A stretch of DNA of 64,000 nucleotides from JBCCCJ01 sp039029315. Lineage in GTDB: Bacteria; Bacteroidota; Bacteroidia; J057. The notes beneath the pieces are model-generated. The model saw nothing but the letters and a program-made list of their open reading frames with translations. It searched no databases and had not been told where the DNA came from. Location: positions 17,946-81,945 of the forward strand of contig JBCCGK010000048.1 of assembly GCA_039029315.1 (NCBI GenBank), written 5' to 3'. Shown in pieces: positions 17,724 through 26,237 of the stretch; the first letter of the stretch is position 1, and each line of letters begins with the position of its first letter. A program made the position numbers and the translations under genes.

Positions 17724-18941
17724 ATGAAGAACATGTTACGTTCCCTTATCACGGCCTCCTTAGGCCTCCTGCCTCTTATTGCATATGCACAATTCAAGGT
17801 AGTCGAATACGACTATGCCAATGCTTACTTCAACAATGGGCAGGACCTGCCAGCTGGAAGCAAACTTATCCTTACAGGTAAAATGCCTGTGCAGGCAGAC
17901 TGGATTGAAGCCGAACTGTACAAGACCAATGGCAGCAAAAAACTATTATTTTCCTCAACCTGGAAACGAGAAACGGGAGATAATGGGCTGAATTTTCGTA
18001 TGCCATTTCACTACGAATTACACAGCAATACCCGATATGATTTTCGGTTTTTCTTTTACAAATTCCTCCAAACAGATCAAAAAGCCGAACTAACCTCTGA
18101 CCTCCATCAGTCCCTGGATACCTATATTGACCAAAGCTTCGCGCCCAAAGGATCGCGCATGAAGAAACTAAGGAATCAGCATAAAGTCATCTCTGATCTC
18201 AACGCCATCGTAGAAGATGGCCTCACATATACCCGACATTCCCGGGATGACTCATTTTCAGGATTTTCAGATTTGGTGAAGGATGGATTTGCACAGATAG
18301 AACGATACACAGCAGATCAGAAAAATGTGAGTGATCTGGGGTTCAAACAAGATAAAGATGCGGTCCCTGGTTCCTCATCAAGTGCAGAAATATTCCGGGC
18401 AAAGATTCAGGAACTGAAGGACATCATCCATATGGAGCTGGATACTTACTTAAAACAACCGCAACTGATGCAGATCGAACTCAAAGAAGTGATTGGCTAT
18501 GAGACAGACAAAGCTTCGGGAGCCTTGGCACTCAATGTTGGGTATGGAGGCGTGTTGTTGGGGGGGAAATCGCTGGATCAACTGACTTATGGAACGTCTC
18601 CCTTCGTTGGAATCTCACTTCCTCTGGCGAATCGAACGTATGGACCAGCTATTCTGGCCAATACTTCCCTCTCTATTGGAGTATTTACCAGGAACTTCTT
18701 GTCTGCTGACAGCAGTGAAGTTTCAGGACCTGTTTTTGGCCGTCCCTACTTTATGGGGGTGGGGTACAATTTGTTTCGATTTATCAAAATCAATGCAGGT
18801 GCTACGGCACTGGAAACACGAGGAAGCTCTTCCATCACCGAAGGCAGTGCAAGTCTGGACCCCAAAGCCATTTCTATCCGGCCATTTATTGGAATAAGTG
18901 CAGAGATAGATCTCTGGATGGGACTGCGAGAACGTCGTTAA
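17724..18941 (+). CDS. Secreted protein of unknown function
   Basis: The 405-residue protein has a signal peptide (1-22, ending IAYAQ). Residues 23-125 look like a beta-sandwich (KLILTGKMPVQADWIEAELY, YELHSNTRYDFRFFFYKFLQ). A helical region follows (130-250). From about residue 270 there are barrel-like strands (LALNVGYGGVLLGGKSL, GPAILANTSLSIGVFTRNF and AISIRPFIGISAEIDLWMG). It is probably anchored in or near the outer membrane. It converges on the sigma-thioredoxin gene. Function unknown. Confidence 0.7.
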   Translation: MKNMLRSLITASLGLLPLIAYAQFKVVEYDYANAYFNNGQDLPAGSKLILTGKMPVQADWIEAELYKTNGSKKLLFSSTWKRETGDNGLNFRMPFHYELHSNTRYDFRFFFYKFLQTDQKAELTSDLHQSLDTYIDQSFAPKGSRMKKLRNQHKVISDLNAIVEDGLTYTRHSRDDSFSGFSDLVKDGFAQIERYTADQKNVSDLGFKQDKDAVPGSSSSAEIFRAKIQELKDIIHMELDTYLKQPQLMQIELKEVIGYETDKASGALALNVGYGGVLLGGKSLDQLTYGTSPFVGISLPLANRTYGPAILANTSLSIGVFTRNFLSADSSEVSGPVFGRPYFMGVGYNLFRFIKINAGATALETRGSSSITEGSASLDPKAISIRPFIGISAEIDLWMGLRERR

Positions 18942-18988
18942 TGTCCTGATATCATCGCTCTAGTATACTTACAGGCTATTGTATGAAG

Positions 18989-19010
18989 GAGGAACCCCTA
19001 GCGGTTCCTC
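18989..19010. terminator. Short hairpin between convergent genes
   Basis: GAGGAACC (18989-18996) and GGTTCCTC (19003-19010) form a perfect 8-bp stem with a 6-nt loop, midway between the convergent stops at 18941 and 19037. No long T tract follows on either strand, so bidirectional termination is plausible but unproven. Confidence 0.5.
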
Positions 19011-19036
19011 TTGTGCATGATTCACACCAGGTAATC

Positions 19037-20887
19037 CTATAAGAGTTGCTGTAACAGCTCGCGCACTTGTGCTGCTGTCGGATCTACAGCGACGATGGTT
19101 CCTTCCCGATCGATCAAAAAAGTGGCTCCCGCAGAATGAAAGAGATCATACTTCACCCATAGATTGGTTTGATCATTTACCTCTACCAAATTCACCCATG
19201 GGTATTGTTCCAGATCCAGCCTGCGCTCAAGCGCCTGGGTATTCTTGTATTCTCGCGCCACGCCAACAACTGTAAACCCCTGATCCTTAAATTCCTCATA
19301 GAGTGGGAGGATAGATCGACTCTTGAGAATGCAAGGCTTGCACCAGGAGGCCCAAAGGTCTAGCAAAGCAACCTTGCCTTCGATGAGCTGGGACAACTCT
19401 CTGTCGGTACCGTCCAGCTCAGGAGCGCTAAAATTGACAAATGTCGACCCGACACCGACAGATTTATATGAGTTGAGGGTATGCGCAATCAACTCATTGT
19501 AGGGATGCGAAGGAAATCTTTGAGTAAGAAGTTGGAAATTGTCTGTGAGCGTTTCAAGGTCGATCTCTGAACTTGCCAACCATGCAGCATCTTCATACAA
19601 TAAGTAATAAGAGACAATGGATTGATGATTTCGAATATACGTGGTACGCGCTCGGGAAAAAGCCAAATTGGTCGAATCGATTTCGCTTTTGAGAGCCTGA
19701 ATCTTTGCTTCCAACGTCCTGTCTACAGAATCTTTCATGGCTTTCAAGCGTTTTCTCAAAGCTTTGTGTTCATCTGATAGATGATCAACATATTCCAGAA
19801 AAGGTTGCTGATATGTGCTGAGAAAGGATTGATACTCCCGATTGAGAGCGCCCCCCAGGACCCGATTCATGTCATACTGCTCTCTGGGATATAAGCTGAA
19901 TTGGATCTCGCCATCTGTAGGAAAAAAAGTGATGGCACGCCAACCAGATGTGATGTATTCATCCATAAAAATCAACTGGTAGGCTTCGGCTTGTTCATAG
20001 GAGAACTCGTAATGAAAGCTACTGTCCTCCACAAGAATCAGCTGACCTGTCCGTGGATTTTCACTGGCTTTGTGAATCATCAATCCTTCTGTATACTTCC
20101 CGTTGATCTTGCCCGTGAGGACACACACCTTTGGCCTGTGTGTGGCTTCAGAAGAAGGGAGAGATATGCCACCAGCAAGCCCCAGAATCAATCCGATACA
20201 CAAGACTGCGGCAGTGAGGACGGTAATCCAGTTTGTGAGAGACAAGGAAGGAGAGGAAAAAATCTGATTAATTGTTGCTGATGAGAGGGAAACACTTGTG
20301 GAGGAAGTGAGCATCTCTTTGGGCTCTCTCTGACTGAAGGAAAATGGGAATGTGCCCAGGAGCAACAGAGCATTGGGTCTATCCCGATCTTCCAATAAAT
20401 CCCTCACCTTTTTTCTTCCGCGACTGATTCGCGTTTTGACGGCACCTGCTAAGCTTTGTTGGTTTTTGGCAATTTCCTTAATGGGGAATCCCAAAACCTC
20501 AAATTGCAGGAGAGCTTCTGCTTGTTCCGAAGGCAGTTGATCCATCGCTTCAAAGACCAGTTGCGCATCCAGAATCGTTTCTGGTGAGGCTCCCTGAGTG
20601 GCCAGTTCTCGTGTATGCTGGTCGAGTAATTCTGCTTTGAATTTGTCTCTTCGGAGCTGGTCAATATAGGTGAAACGCGCAGACCGGACCAGATAATGGA
20701 GCAATTTGTCCTTGTGTCGAATTCGGTCAAAATGCTCGAAGGCTGATGCCAGGACCTCTTGTACCAGATCATCGGTATTCATTTTGCCAAAGGTCAAGGC
20801 AGAACAATACCGTACGAATGCTGCTTCACAAGGGGAATAGGCAGCAAGAAAATCGTTTTGTTTCTTCAGCGTTTGAGCTTGTTGCAT
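19037..20887 (-). CDS. Fusion protein: ECF sigma factor, membrane helix, DUF4369-like, TlpA-type thioredoxin
   Basis: This is one uninterrupted 616-residue frame with two very different halves. Residues about 21-90 are sigma region 2 (DLVQEVLASAFEHFDRI, YLVRSARFTYIDQLRRDKF), and about 107-165 are sigma region 4 (LPSEQAEALLQFEVLGFPIK, LAGAVKTRISRGRKKVRDLL). A Ser-rich linker leads to a single membrane helix (about 219-244, WITVLTAAVLCIGLILGLAGG). Residues 253-335 resemble DUF4369, a charged coiled-coil-like stretch covers 370-415, and residues 475-616 form a TlpA/AhpC-type thioredoxin with the active site WCKPC (Cys516, Cys519). The usual cis-proline is replaced by Gly587. The expected topology is sigma in the cytoplasm and thioredoxin in the periplasm. 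It lies downstream of the TonB receptor and DUF4249 genes on the same strand, with an 83-nt gap. ATG 20887 is chosen over an upstream TTG. Each domain assignment is strong; a redox- or folding-responsive membrane sigma factor is inference. Confidence 0.87.
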   Translation of the reverse strand: MQQAQTLKKQNDFLAAYSPCEAAFVRYCSALTFGKMNTDDLVQEVLASAFEHFDRIRHKDKLLHYLVRSARFTYIDQLRRDKFKAELLDQHTRELATQGASPETILDAQLVFEAMDQLPSEQAEALLQFEVLGFPIKEIAKNQQSLAGAVKTRISRGRKKVRDLLEDRDRPNALLLLGTFPFSFSQREPKEMLTSSTSVSLSSATINQIFSSPSLSLTNWITVLTAAVLCIGLILGLAGGISLPSSEATHRPKVCVLTGKINGKYTEGLMIHKASENPRTGQLILVEDSSFHYEFSYEQAEAYQLIFMDEYITSGWRAITFFPTDGEIQFSLYPREQYDMNRVLGGALNREYQSFLSTYQQPFLEYVDHLSDEHKALRKRLKAMKDSVDRTLEAKIQALKSEIDSTNLAFSRARTTYIRNHQSIVSYYLLYEDAAWLASSEIDLETLTDNFQLLTQRFPSHPYNELIAHTLNSYKSVGVGSTFVNFSAPELDGTDRELSQLIEGKVALLDLWASWCKPCILKSRSILPLYEEFKDQGFTVVGVAREYKNTQALERRLDLEQYPWVNLVEVNDQTNLWVKYDLFHSAGATFLIDREGTIVAVDPTAAQVRELLQQLL

Positions 20888-20970
20888 GGGGGCAATTTTG
20901 GAAAAAATCAAACTTCAACAAGAATGTCGGATGAGATCCAAAAAGGTTACACGCAAGAAGAAGGTCTTGT

Positions 20971-21888
20971 TTATTCTCCTACCACAATCATCGCCCGCCT
21001 TCTGGTAAAGCCTGTGAACAGCCCTATGCCACCAGTGATATTGGTATACACGACTGCTGGCTGACCAAACGGACTAAAACTCGCCTGTATAGCGGCATCT
21101 CTGGTAGCGATAAACCGATAATAGTCATTGGTCACATGAAAGAGGGTACTGATCAGGGTATCTCCTTCTTCATAATCAAAGCCCGTCCCAAATACGATGG
21201 GGCCACCATTGGAGACTTCGTCATCGATGGTGAAGTCCTGGTCCACATCATTGACAAAAGTGGTGTCTGACTCCATCGTGATAGAATCCGTGGTGATCAC
21301 ACGCTTGCGTTCCACGAGCAATCGGCGGTAATAGTCCACCGTATTAGGATCGTCCTGAAAGGTTGTCAGGACGAGTGCCATGGTATCATCATTGAATCTG
21401 TACTCCATTTCCTGACTTTCGATAGGAGAGGGAATCTGGGTAACTGCGCTGAGTTTCTGCCCATCTTTGGTTGTAACCTGAAGACTGAAATCAGTATTGT
21501 AAAATTCTGGAACGAGAGAGAACGACCCATACAAATACAAACCTTGACCGATGATGGGTTCAAAAAGGGAGAGCAAGGCGGTATCCAGAACTGCTTCAAT
21601 TCCAGGAGTCAAGATGTCAATCTCAAGCGGCTGAAGCGTATCAGTATTCCCTTCGTGGGTGATGGTTACAGTCGCCTCTCGTACATAGTCTAGTTCGATA
21701 TCATCGAAGAAGCCTGAGCTTTTTACCAATGTCAGAAGAAAGGGTTGTCCCGGCTCCAGATAGGATTCAACAACGATTTGTTCCTCGTATTCAGGCAATT
21801 CAAGATCGACTTCCTGTGTAAGATTACAACTTGCCAGAAAAAGGAGGCCCAGAAGGGCAAAGAAGCTTGTTTTTATATAAAAAGTCAT
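20971..21888 (-). CDS. DUF4249 family lipoprotein
   Basis: The 305-residue lipoprotein has lipobox LASC with Cys21. The family opening VDLELPEYEEQIVVESYLEP is followed by a beta-rich body (ATVTITHEGNTDTLQPLEI, DFSLQVTTKDGQKLSAVTQI) and a C-terminus with VTNDYYRFI and TNITGGIGLFTGF. DUF4249 proteins regularly follow TonB-dependent receptors in Bacteroidota, and are thought to be cell-surface partners of the receptor for an unknown ligand. It begins 17 nt after the receptor stop codon, so the two are one operon. Confidence 0.9.
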   Translation of the reverse strand: MTFYIKTSFFALLGLLFLASCNLTQEVDLELPEYEEQIVVESYLEPGQPFLLTLVKSSGFFDDIELDYVREATVTITHEGNTDTLQPLEIDILTPGIEAVLDTALLSLFEPIIGQGLYLYGSFSLVPEFYNTDFSLQVTTKDGQKLSAVTQIPSPIESQEMEYRFNDDTMALVLTTFQDDPNTVDYYRRLLVERKRVITTDSITMESDTTFVNDVDQDFTIDDEVSNGGPIVFGTGFDYEEGDTLISTLFHVTNDYYRFIATRDAAIQASFSPFGQPAVVYTNITGGIGLFTGFTRRRAMIVVGE

Positions 21889-21905
21889 AGGAATTCAGGA
21901 TTGGG

Positions 21906-24284
21906 CTAGAATTTGAAATTGTAGGTAATGGAAGGAATAACAGGAAACAGGGCAACTTGCTTTGCGACATTGTCGATGGGGACTCCTTGATCGTTCGTCT
22001 GTGGCTCGATGTAGAGGAAATAGGGATTCCGTCGATTGTAGGCATTGTACACACTCAGGGTTAAGTCAGACTCGCCCCATTTAGGAAAAAATTTGAACAC
22101 CACGCCAATATCCAGTTTGTGATAAGCCGGCATACGAAAACTGTTTCGTTTGACGAAATCCGGGATGAGGGTGAAGAAATTGGCATCCTGGTCCGTGGCG
22201 CTGGCATTGCCCAAATTCAGGAACTCAGGTCCGAAGGAGAAGAATCGCCCAATCGGCAGCGTAGTCGCATTGCCGCTGCGATATTCCCAAGAGGCGCTGA
22301 TGCTCCATCTTTTGCTCAAATCATACAGTGCCACGACAGACACATCATGCCGCTTGTCATTACGAGGAAAGATGGGCTCTCCATCATTGATGGCATCCTC
22401 ATTTCGTACTTCGCCATTGGGATTCACTCCCTGAAATTGTCGGAAGGACCAGGCCAGTGTATAGCCAATCCATCCTGTCAAGCGACCTTTGGTCTTCTCA
22501 ATGTAGATCTCATTGCCATAAGCCCAGCCCTTCCCGAAGACGAACTCACTGTCCAGGTCGTCATTCACAAAGAGGTTGGCAGCATCGCGGAAATCAATCT
22601 GATTCTCCAACCATTTGTAATAAATCTCATTGCTCAGAATGTACTGCTCACCGATGGAAATATTGATTCCGGCTACTACCTGATGAGAGCCTTGTGGGGG
22701 AACGCGTCTGTTGGAAGGATACCAGATATCCGTCGGCAAAGAAGCTCCACTATTGGAGACGAGGTGAAGATATTGGATCATTCTGGCATAACTGGCTTTC
22801 ACACTGACATTCTCGGAGAGGGTAATCCTTGCAGAGAATCTCGGTTCTACGCCAGCATAAAAGGTAGAATCACTAGAGAAGCCGGAGAGGCGAAGTCCTG
22901 CATTCAGCTTGACACGGTTATTGACTTCAAAATCATCGCCGATATAGAGACCATATTCTCCTCCAAAGTAGGTTTGGCCAGCCTCCAGACTGAAACTCTC
23001 ATCACTCGCTCCCGCGTTCAGGCGACCCACAATGAAGCGATGGTAGATCCCGCTGGCACCGAATCTGACAGTATGTTTGTTGTCAGGAATCCAGGTGAAA
23101 TCCGTTCGGAAGGTTCCATCCGTGATTCGGGACCCCAACTCAAAGGAGAAGATGTCAAAATTGTTGGAGATGATGTATTCGTAGTCAGAATAACTGGCGG
23201 AAGTATTCAGAAACAATTTGGGAGAAAACAGGTGATTCCATCTCAAGGTAGCGTTGCTATTGCCCCAATTGAAGTTGAAGTCAAAATCATCGTCCTTGAA
23301 TGTGAACTTGTCCCGACCAAAATAGCCGCTCAGGAAAAGCTGATCCTTATCACTCAATTCATAATTGACCTTGGCATTGAAATCATAAAAGAAATAATCA
23401 GGGATAGGATTGAAGTCAGGATTGTCCTCCTGCAATTTGTTGATCTGTCGCGTGATGATATCCACATATGTCCGCCTGCCTGAGACCATAAAGGATGCTT
23501 TGTCTTTCACAATAGGTCCTTCCAGCGTCAAACGAGAAGCGATCAGGCCCACACCACCTGCACCAGAGAATTTCTTCTTGTTTCCCTCGTTCATTTTGAC
23601 ATCAATGACAGAAGAGAGACGCCCACCATACTGGCCAGGAAATCCCCCCTTATACAACTTCACGTCCTTAACCGCATCAGAATTAAAGGTACTGAAGAAA
23701 CCAAACAGATGAGACGGATTGTAGACCACCGTATTGTCCAGCAACACCAGATTCTGGTCGGGCCCGCCTCCTCGAACGAATATGCCCGAGCTGCCCTCAC
23801 TCCCGGAAGATACACCAGGTTTGAGTTGTAGGGTCTTGATGATATCGACCTCGCCGAACAGGGCAGGGAGACGCTTGGCTTCTTCCATGCTGATTCGTTC
23901 GACACTCATTTGTGTGCTGTTGAGTTGTTCCTCAATAGAATTGGCTTCAATGACCACTTCATCCAGGCTGGCAATTGTCAATTCGATATCCAGCTGGATG
24001 TTTTGGTTCAGGAGAATGGTTCTTGGCTCGGTTCGATATCCTGCAAAGAAAAATCGGATTTCGATACTGTCCGTGCTTTCAGGAAGCGTCAGAGAATAGA
24101 ATCCATAATCATTGGTATAGGTTCCCTTTTTCAGACTGGCAACGCCAATCGAAGCACCAATGAGCGTCTCGCCGGATTCCGCAGCTTTGATCACTCCACT
24201 GATGGTATGGGAAGGAGATGATTGTCCTGAAGAAAGAGAAGGAAGGAGGAGAAAAATCAGGACAGAAGAGAATATGTATTTCAT
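21906..24284 (-). CDS. TonB-dependent receptor with carboxypeptidase-regulatory-like N-domain
   Basis: The 792-residue outer-membrane receptor has a signal peptide (1-20). A CarboxypepD_reg-like domain follows (about 25-110, HTISGVIKAAESGETLIGAS, GTYTNDYGFYSLTLP). The plug domain covers about 120-230 (LPALFGEVDIIKTLQLKPGV, GIFVRGGGPDQNLVLLD), and a 22-strand type barrel extends to the C-terminus (ending PVIPSITYNFKF). It imports a large or scarce ligand using TonB energy; the ligand is unknown. It heads an operon with the DUF4249 lipoprotein and probably the sigma-thioredoxin gene. Confidence 0.93.
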   Translation of the reverse strand: MKYIFSSVLIFLLLPSLSSGQSSPSHTISGVIKAAESGETLIGASIGVASLKKGTYTNDYGFYSLTLPESTDSIEIRFFFAGYRTEPRTILLNQNIQLDIELTIASLDEVVIEANSIEEQLNSTQMSVERISMEEAKRLPALFGEVDIIKTLQLKPGVSSGSEGSSGIFVRGGGPDQNLVLLDNTVVYNPSHLFGFFSTFNSDAVKDVKLYKGGFPGQYGGRLSSVIDVKMNEGNKKKFSGAGGVGLIASRLTLEGPIVKDKASFMVSGRRTYVDIITRQINKLQEDNPDFNPIPDYFFYDFNAKVNYELSDKDQLFLSGYFGRDKFTFKDDDFDFNFNWGNSNATLRWNHLFSPKLFLNTSASYSDYEYIISNNFDIFSFELGSRITDGTFRTDFTWIPDNKHTVRFGASGIYHRFIVGRLNAGASDESFSLEAGQTYFGGEYGLYIGDDFEVNNRVKLNAGLRLSGFSSDSTFYAGVEPRFSARITLSENVSVKASYARMIQYLHLVSNSGASLPTDIWYPSNRRVPPQGSHQVVAGINISIGEQYILSNEIYYKWLENQIDFRDAANLFVNDDLDSEFVFGKGWAYGNEIYIEKTKGRLTGWIGYTLAWSFRQFQGVNPNGEVRNEDAINDGEPIFPRNDKRHDVSVVALYDLSKRWSISASWEYRSGNATTLPIGRFFSFGPEFLNLGNASATDQDANFFTLIPDFVKRNSFRMPAYHKLDIGVVFKFFPKWGESDLTLSVYNAYNRRNPYFLYIEPQTNDQGVPIDNVAKQVALFPVIPSITYNFKF

Positions 24285-24322
24285 ATAAAGGGGAATTCTG
24301 TTTGTGCTCCCAAAAAGCAGGG

Positions 24323-24330
24323 CAAAGATA
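24323..24330 (-). promoter_or_regulatory. -7 box (TATCTTTG) of the TonB receptor operon
   Basis: The minus strand reads TATCTTTG, a full TAnnTTTG match, 38 nt before the ATG at 24284. Unlike the leaderless cases, this leaves a short 5' leader. No convincing -33 TTG is seen. Confidence 0.5.
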
Positions 24331-24781
24331 CATGATGATTGTGAAGAGAAGTAGGCAGTTTTCTACTCCTTCAAACGTTCGTGTACACGACAATGTTAAC
24401 ACCTTGTTCAACATTTCCCTCCACCCATCCACTTTTGTCGGTCACTGCTCTATTCCACTAGACAAATCCAATGGATGAGAAATAACCCCTATTGTCCTGC
24501 CGTTTCGCACATCTGATCATTGGAGGTAGAAAGAAACATATAGAAGAAGCATTTTTGACTTGGTTGAAAAATCTGATTTGGGAAAAAATGCAAAAAGCAC
24601 AGAAGAGACTCAGACAACTTGCAAATAATCCAAATTCTCGTTCAAAGGAGATAAGATCTTTGCATAGCTGCCCAAAATTACATGTTCGACTAGCAAACAT
24701 CCATTTTTGAAGAGAGGTGAAGGAGCATACCTTTGAGTCATCAGTTAAAACACAATCCTTCACTTATAAAAAATTTTCATC
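24331..24781. other. Intergenic region between divergent genes, no gene accepted
   Basis: About 450 bases separate the receptor promoter from the glycine-rich protein gene. A short frame on the plus strand (24492-24710) starts only with TTG and has no family resemblance or promoter, so it is not called. No terminator or repeat is seen. Confidence 0.4.
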
Positions 24782-26161
24782 ATGAAACGGATACTAGCAA
24801 ACATCACCATCCTCCTGATAATCATTCTGACATCAGCTACTCTCCATGCACAGGAGAAGCAGATCTACATGGATCAGGAACAGAAAATCATAGTCATTGA
24901 TCAAAAGCTGGAAAAAAAGCTGAACCTCTTTCCTGAGAAGAAAGGGTTTGAAAGCGCACGACTTTTTCAGACAAATGAAGATCAATTTGTACTTGAAATC
25001 ACCACAGAGAAGCATGACTTCCTAGAGCGAGAGAGAATAGATATGAACCGAACTGAGCTGCTAGCATTTCAGCAAAAGCTTGAGGCAGACCTCACAGAAA
25101 AAGTTCCGCTTGCAGGGGTAGACCAGAGTGGACGATTGGAATTGATGGTCAATGCTACAGCAGTTTCCCTTGGATATTATGGATGGGCTATGCCAGCCAT
25201 GTTAGAAACGAATGAAGCCAGTGCAGCAGTTGGAGCGTATATGTTGACAAGTGCAGCTGGATTTTTTCTCCCCTTTAAGATGACCCAGAATCGTGAGATC
25301 ACAAAGGGACAGGCCAGCATGTATGGCTATGGGGCTACCCGAGGCATCGTACACGGACTCGCAATAGGAGAATTGATTTCCTCAGACAAAACCTATGATA
25401 TGCGAGGACATTTGGCCCTGGGAATGGGTTTCAGTGTAGCAGAGGGAATCGCAGGCTATCATCTTGCCAAGAAATATAACTGGGATGCGGGTACTTCTGC
25501 AGCAGTTGGAACATATACAGATGCGGGGATGATCGCCTTACCTTTGATCATGTTTGCTGCTGGCCCTGAGGACATTGAATCACCTAAGCTTCTCATTGCC
25601 TCTTCTTTGGTAGGAGCTGCTGGCGGATTTATGGCAGGGAAAAAAATGACCGATATGCAATCCTACAGCCGCGGAGATGCACATATCCTGAAGATCTCAG
25701 GATTGATGGGAGCAGCTCTTCCAATCGCCATTGGTGGAATATTTGAGATCGACAAGCCACGTCTCGGAGCGGCTGCATCTGTTGCTGGTGGCATTGCAGG
25801 TCTTGGCATTGGACATTATGTTACCTCCAAGTATGATTTCACTGGCGGACAAGGAGTCTATTTCGCTCTTGGAAGTATTGCCGGAACAGGAATTGGAGCC
25901 GGAACCGTATTCGTCCTGAATCCTGATGGAGATGGAAAAGCAGTCCTGGCAGGAGCCATTGCAGGTGGAGTGGGGGGATATCTGACCATGAACAAGATTC
26001 TTTCCAAAAGAGCCCCATTATCTAAGGACAAAGATATCTCGTTCAATATGTCCCTGAATCCAGAAGGATTTGCAGCAGCGATGGGAAATCAGGCAGCATC
26101 TCCAACGCATGAATTTATCAAAACAACCCCCTCTCTGGTCAATGCGACCATTCGCTTCTAG
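24782..26161 (+). CDS. Exported protein with tandem glycine/alanine-rich hydrophobic segments
   Basis: The 459-residue protein has a signal peptide (1-23, ending TLHAQ). Residues 24-110 form a charged soluble domain, and from about 120 to 420 there are some eight hydrophobic Gly/Ala-rich segments of 25-40 residues. Examples are GHLALGMGFSVAEGIAGYHL, LLIASSLVGAAGGFMAGKK, AAASVAGGIAGLGIGHYV and LAGAIAGGVGGYLTM. Segments often end in a basic turn (KKY, KKM, SKY, NKI), which suggests internal duplication of a glycine-zipper helix pair. No known family comes to mind. It may form an oligomeric membrane assembly. Confidence 0.75.
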   Translation: MKRILANITILLIIILTSATLHAQEKQIYMDQEQKIIVIDQKLEKKLNLFPEKKGFESARLFQTNEDQFVLEITTEKHDFLERERIDMNRTELLAFQQKLEADLTEKVPLAGVDQSGRLELMVNATAVSLGYYGWAMPAMLETNEASAAVGAYMLTSAAGFFLPFKMTQNREITKGQASMYGYGATRGIVHGLAIGELISSDKTYDMRGHLALGMGFSVAEGIAGYHLAKKYNWDAGTSAAVGTYTDAGMIALPLIMFAAGPEDIESPKLLIASSLVGAAGGFMAGKKMTDMQSYSRGDAHILKISGLMGAALPIAIGGIFEIDKPRLGAAASVAGGIAGLGIGHYVTSKYDFTGGQGVYFALGSIAGTGIGAGTVFVLNPDGDGKAVLAGAIAGGVGGYLTMNKILSKRAPLSKDKDISFNMSLNPEGFAAAMGNQAASPTHEFIKTTPSLVNATIRF

Positions 26162-26185
26162 AGAGGCCAAATAAATCGTACATTA

Positions 26186-26222
26186 GGGAAAGAGGCCCGC
26201 AGGATGATGTGTCCTCTTTCCC
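26186..26222 (+). terminator. Hairpin between the glycine-rich gene and the propeller kinase
   Basis: GGGAAAGAGG (26186-26195) and CCTCTTTCCC (26213-26222) are perfect 10-bp complements around a 17-nt loop. It begins 25 nt after the upstream stop and ends 15 nt before the kinase ATG. There is no T tract, so it could be a factor-assisted terminator, or a structure in the kinase leader. Confidence 0.5.
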
Positions 26223-26237
26223 AACTCTCACTCTCTT

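Noticed and set aside
22119..23483. A 454-codon open frame on the plus strand, opposite the TonB receptor gene
   Set aside because: It lies wholly antisense to a well-supported receptor, has low-complexity Ile/Gly/Arg-rich sequence with no family resemblance, and has no promoter box. Its length follows from codon bias of the receptor strand.
24492..24710. A 72-codon plus-strand frame in the 24.3-24.8 kb gap
   Set aside because: It starts only with TTG, shows no known motif and has no clear promoter or neighbour linkage. Coding status cannot be supported.
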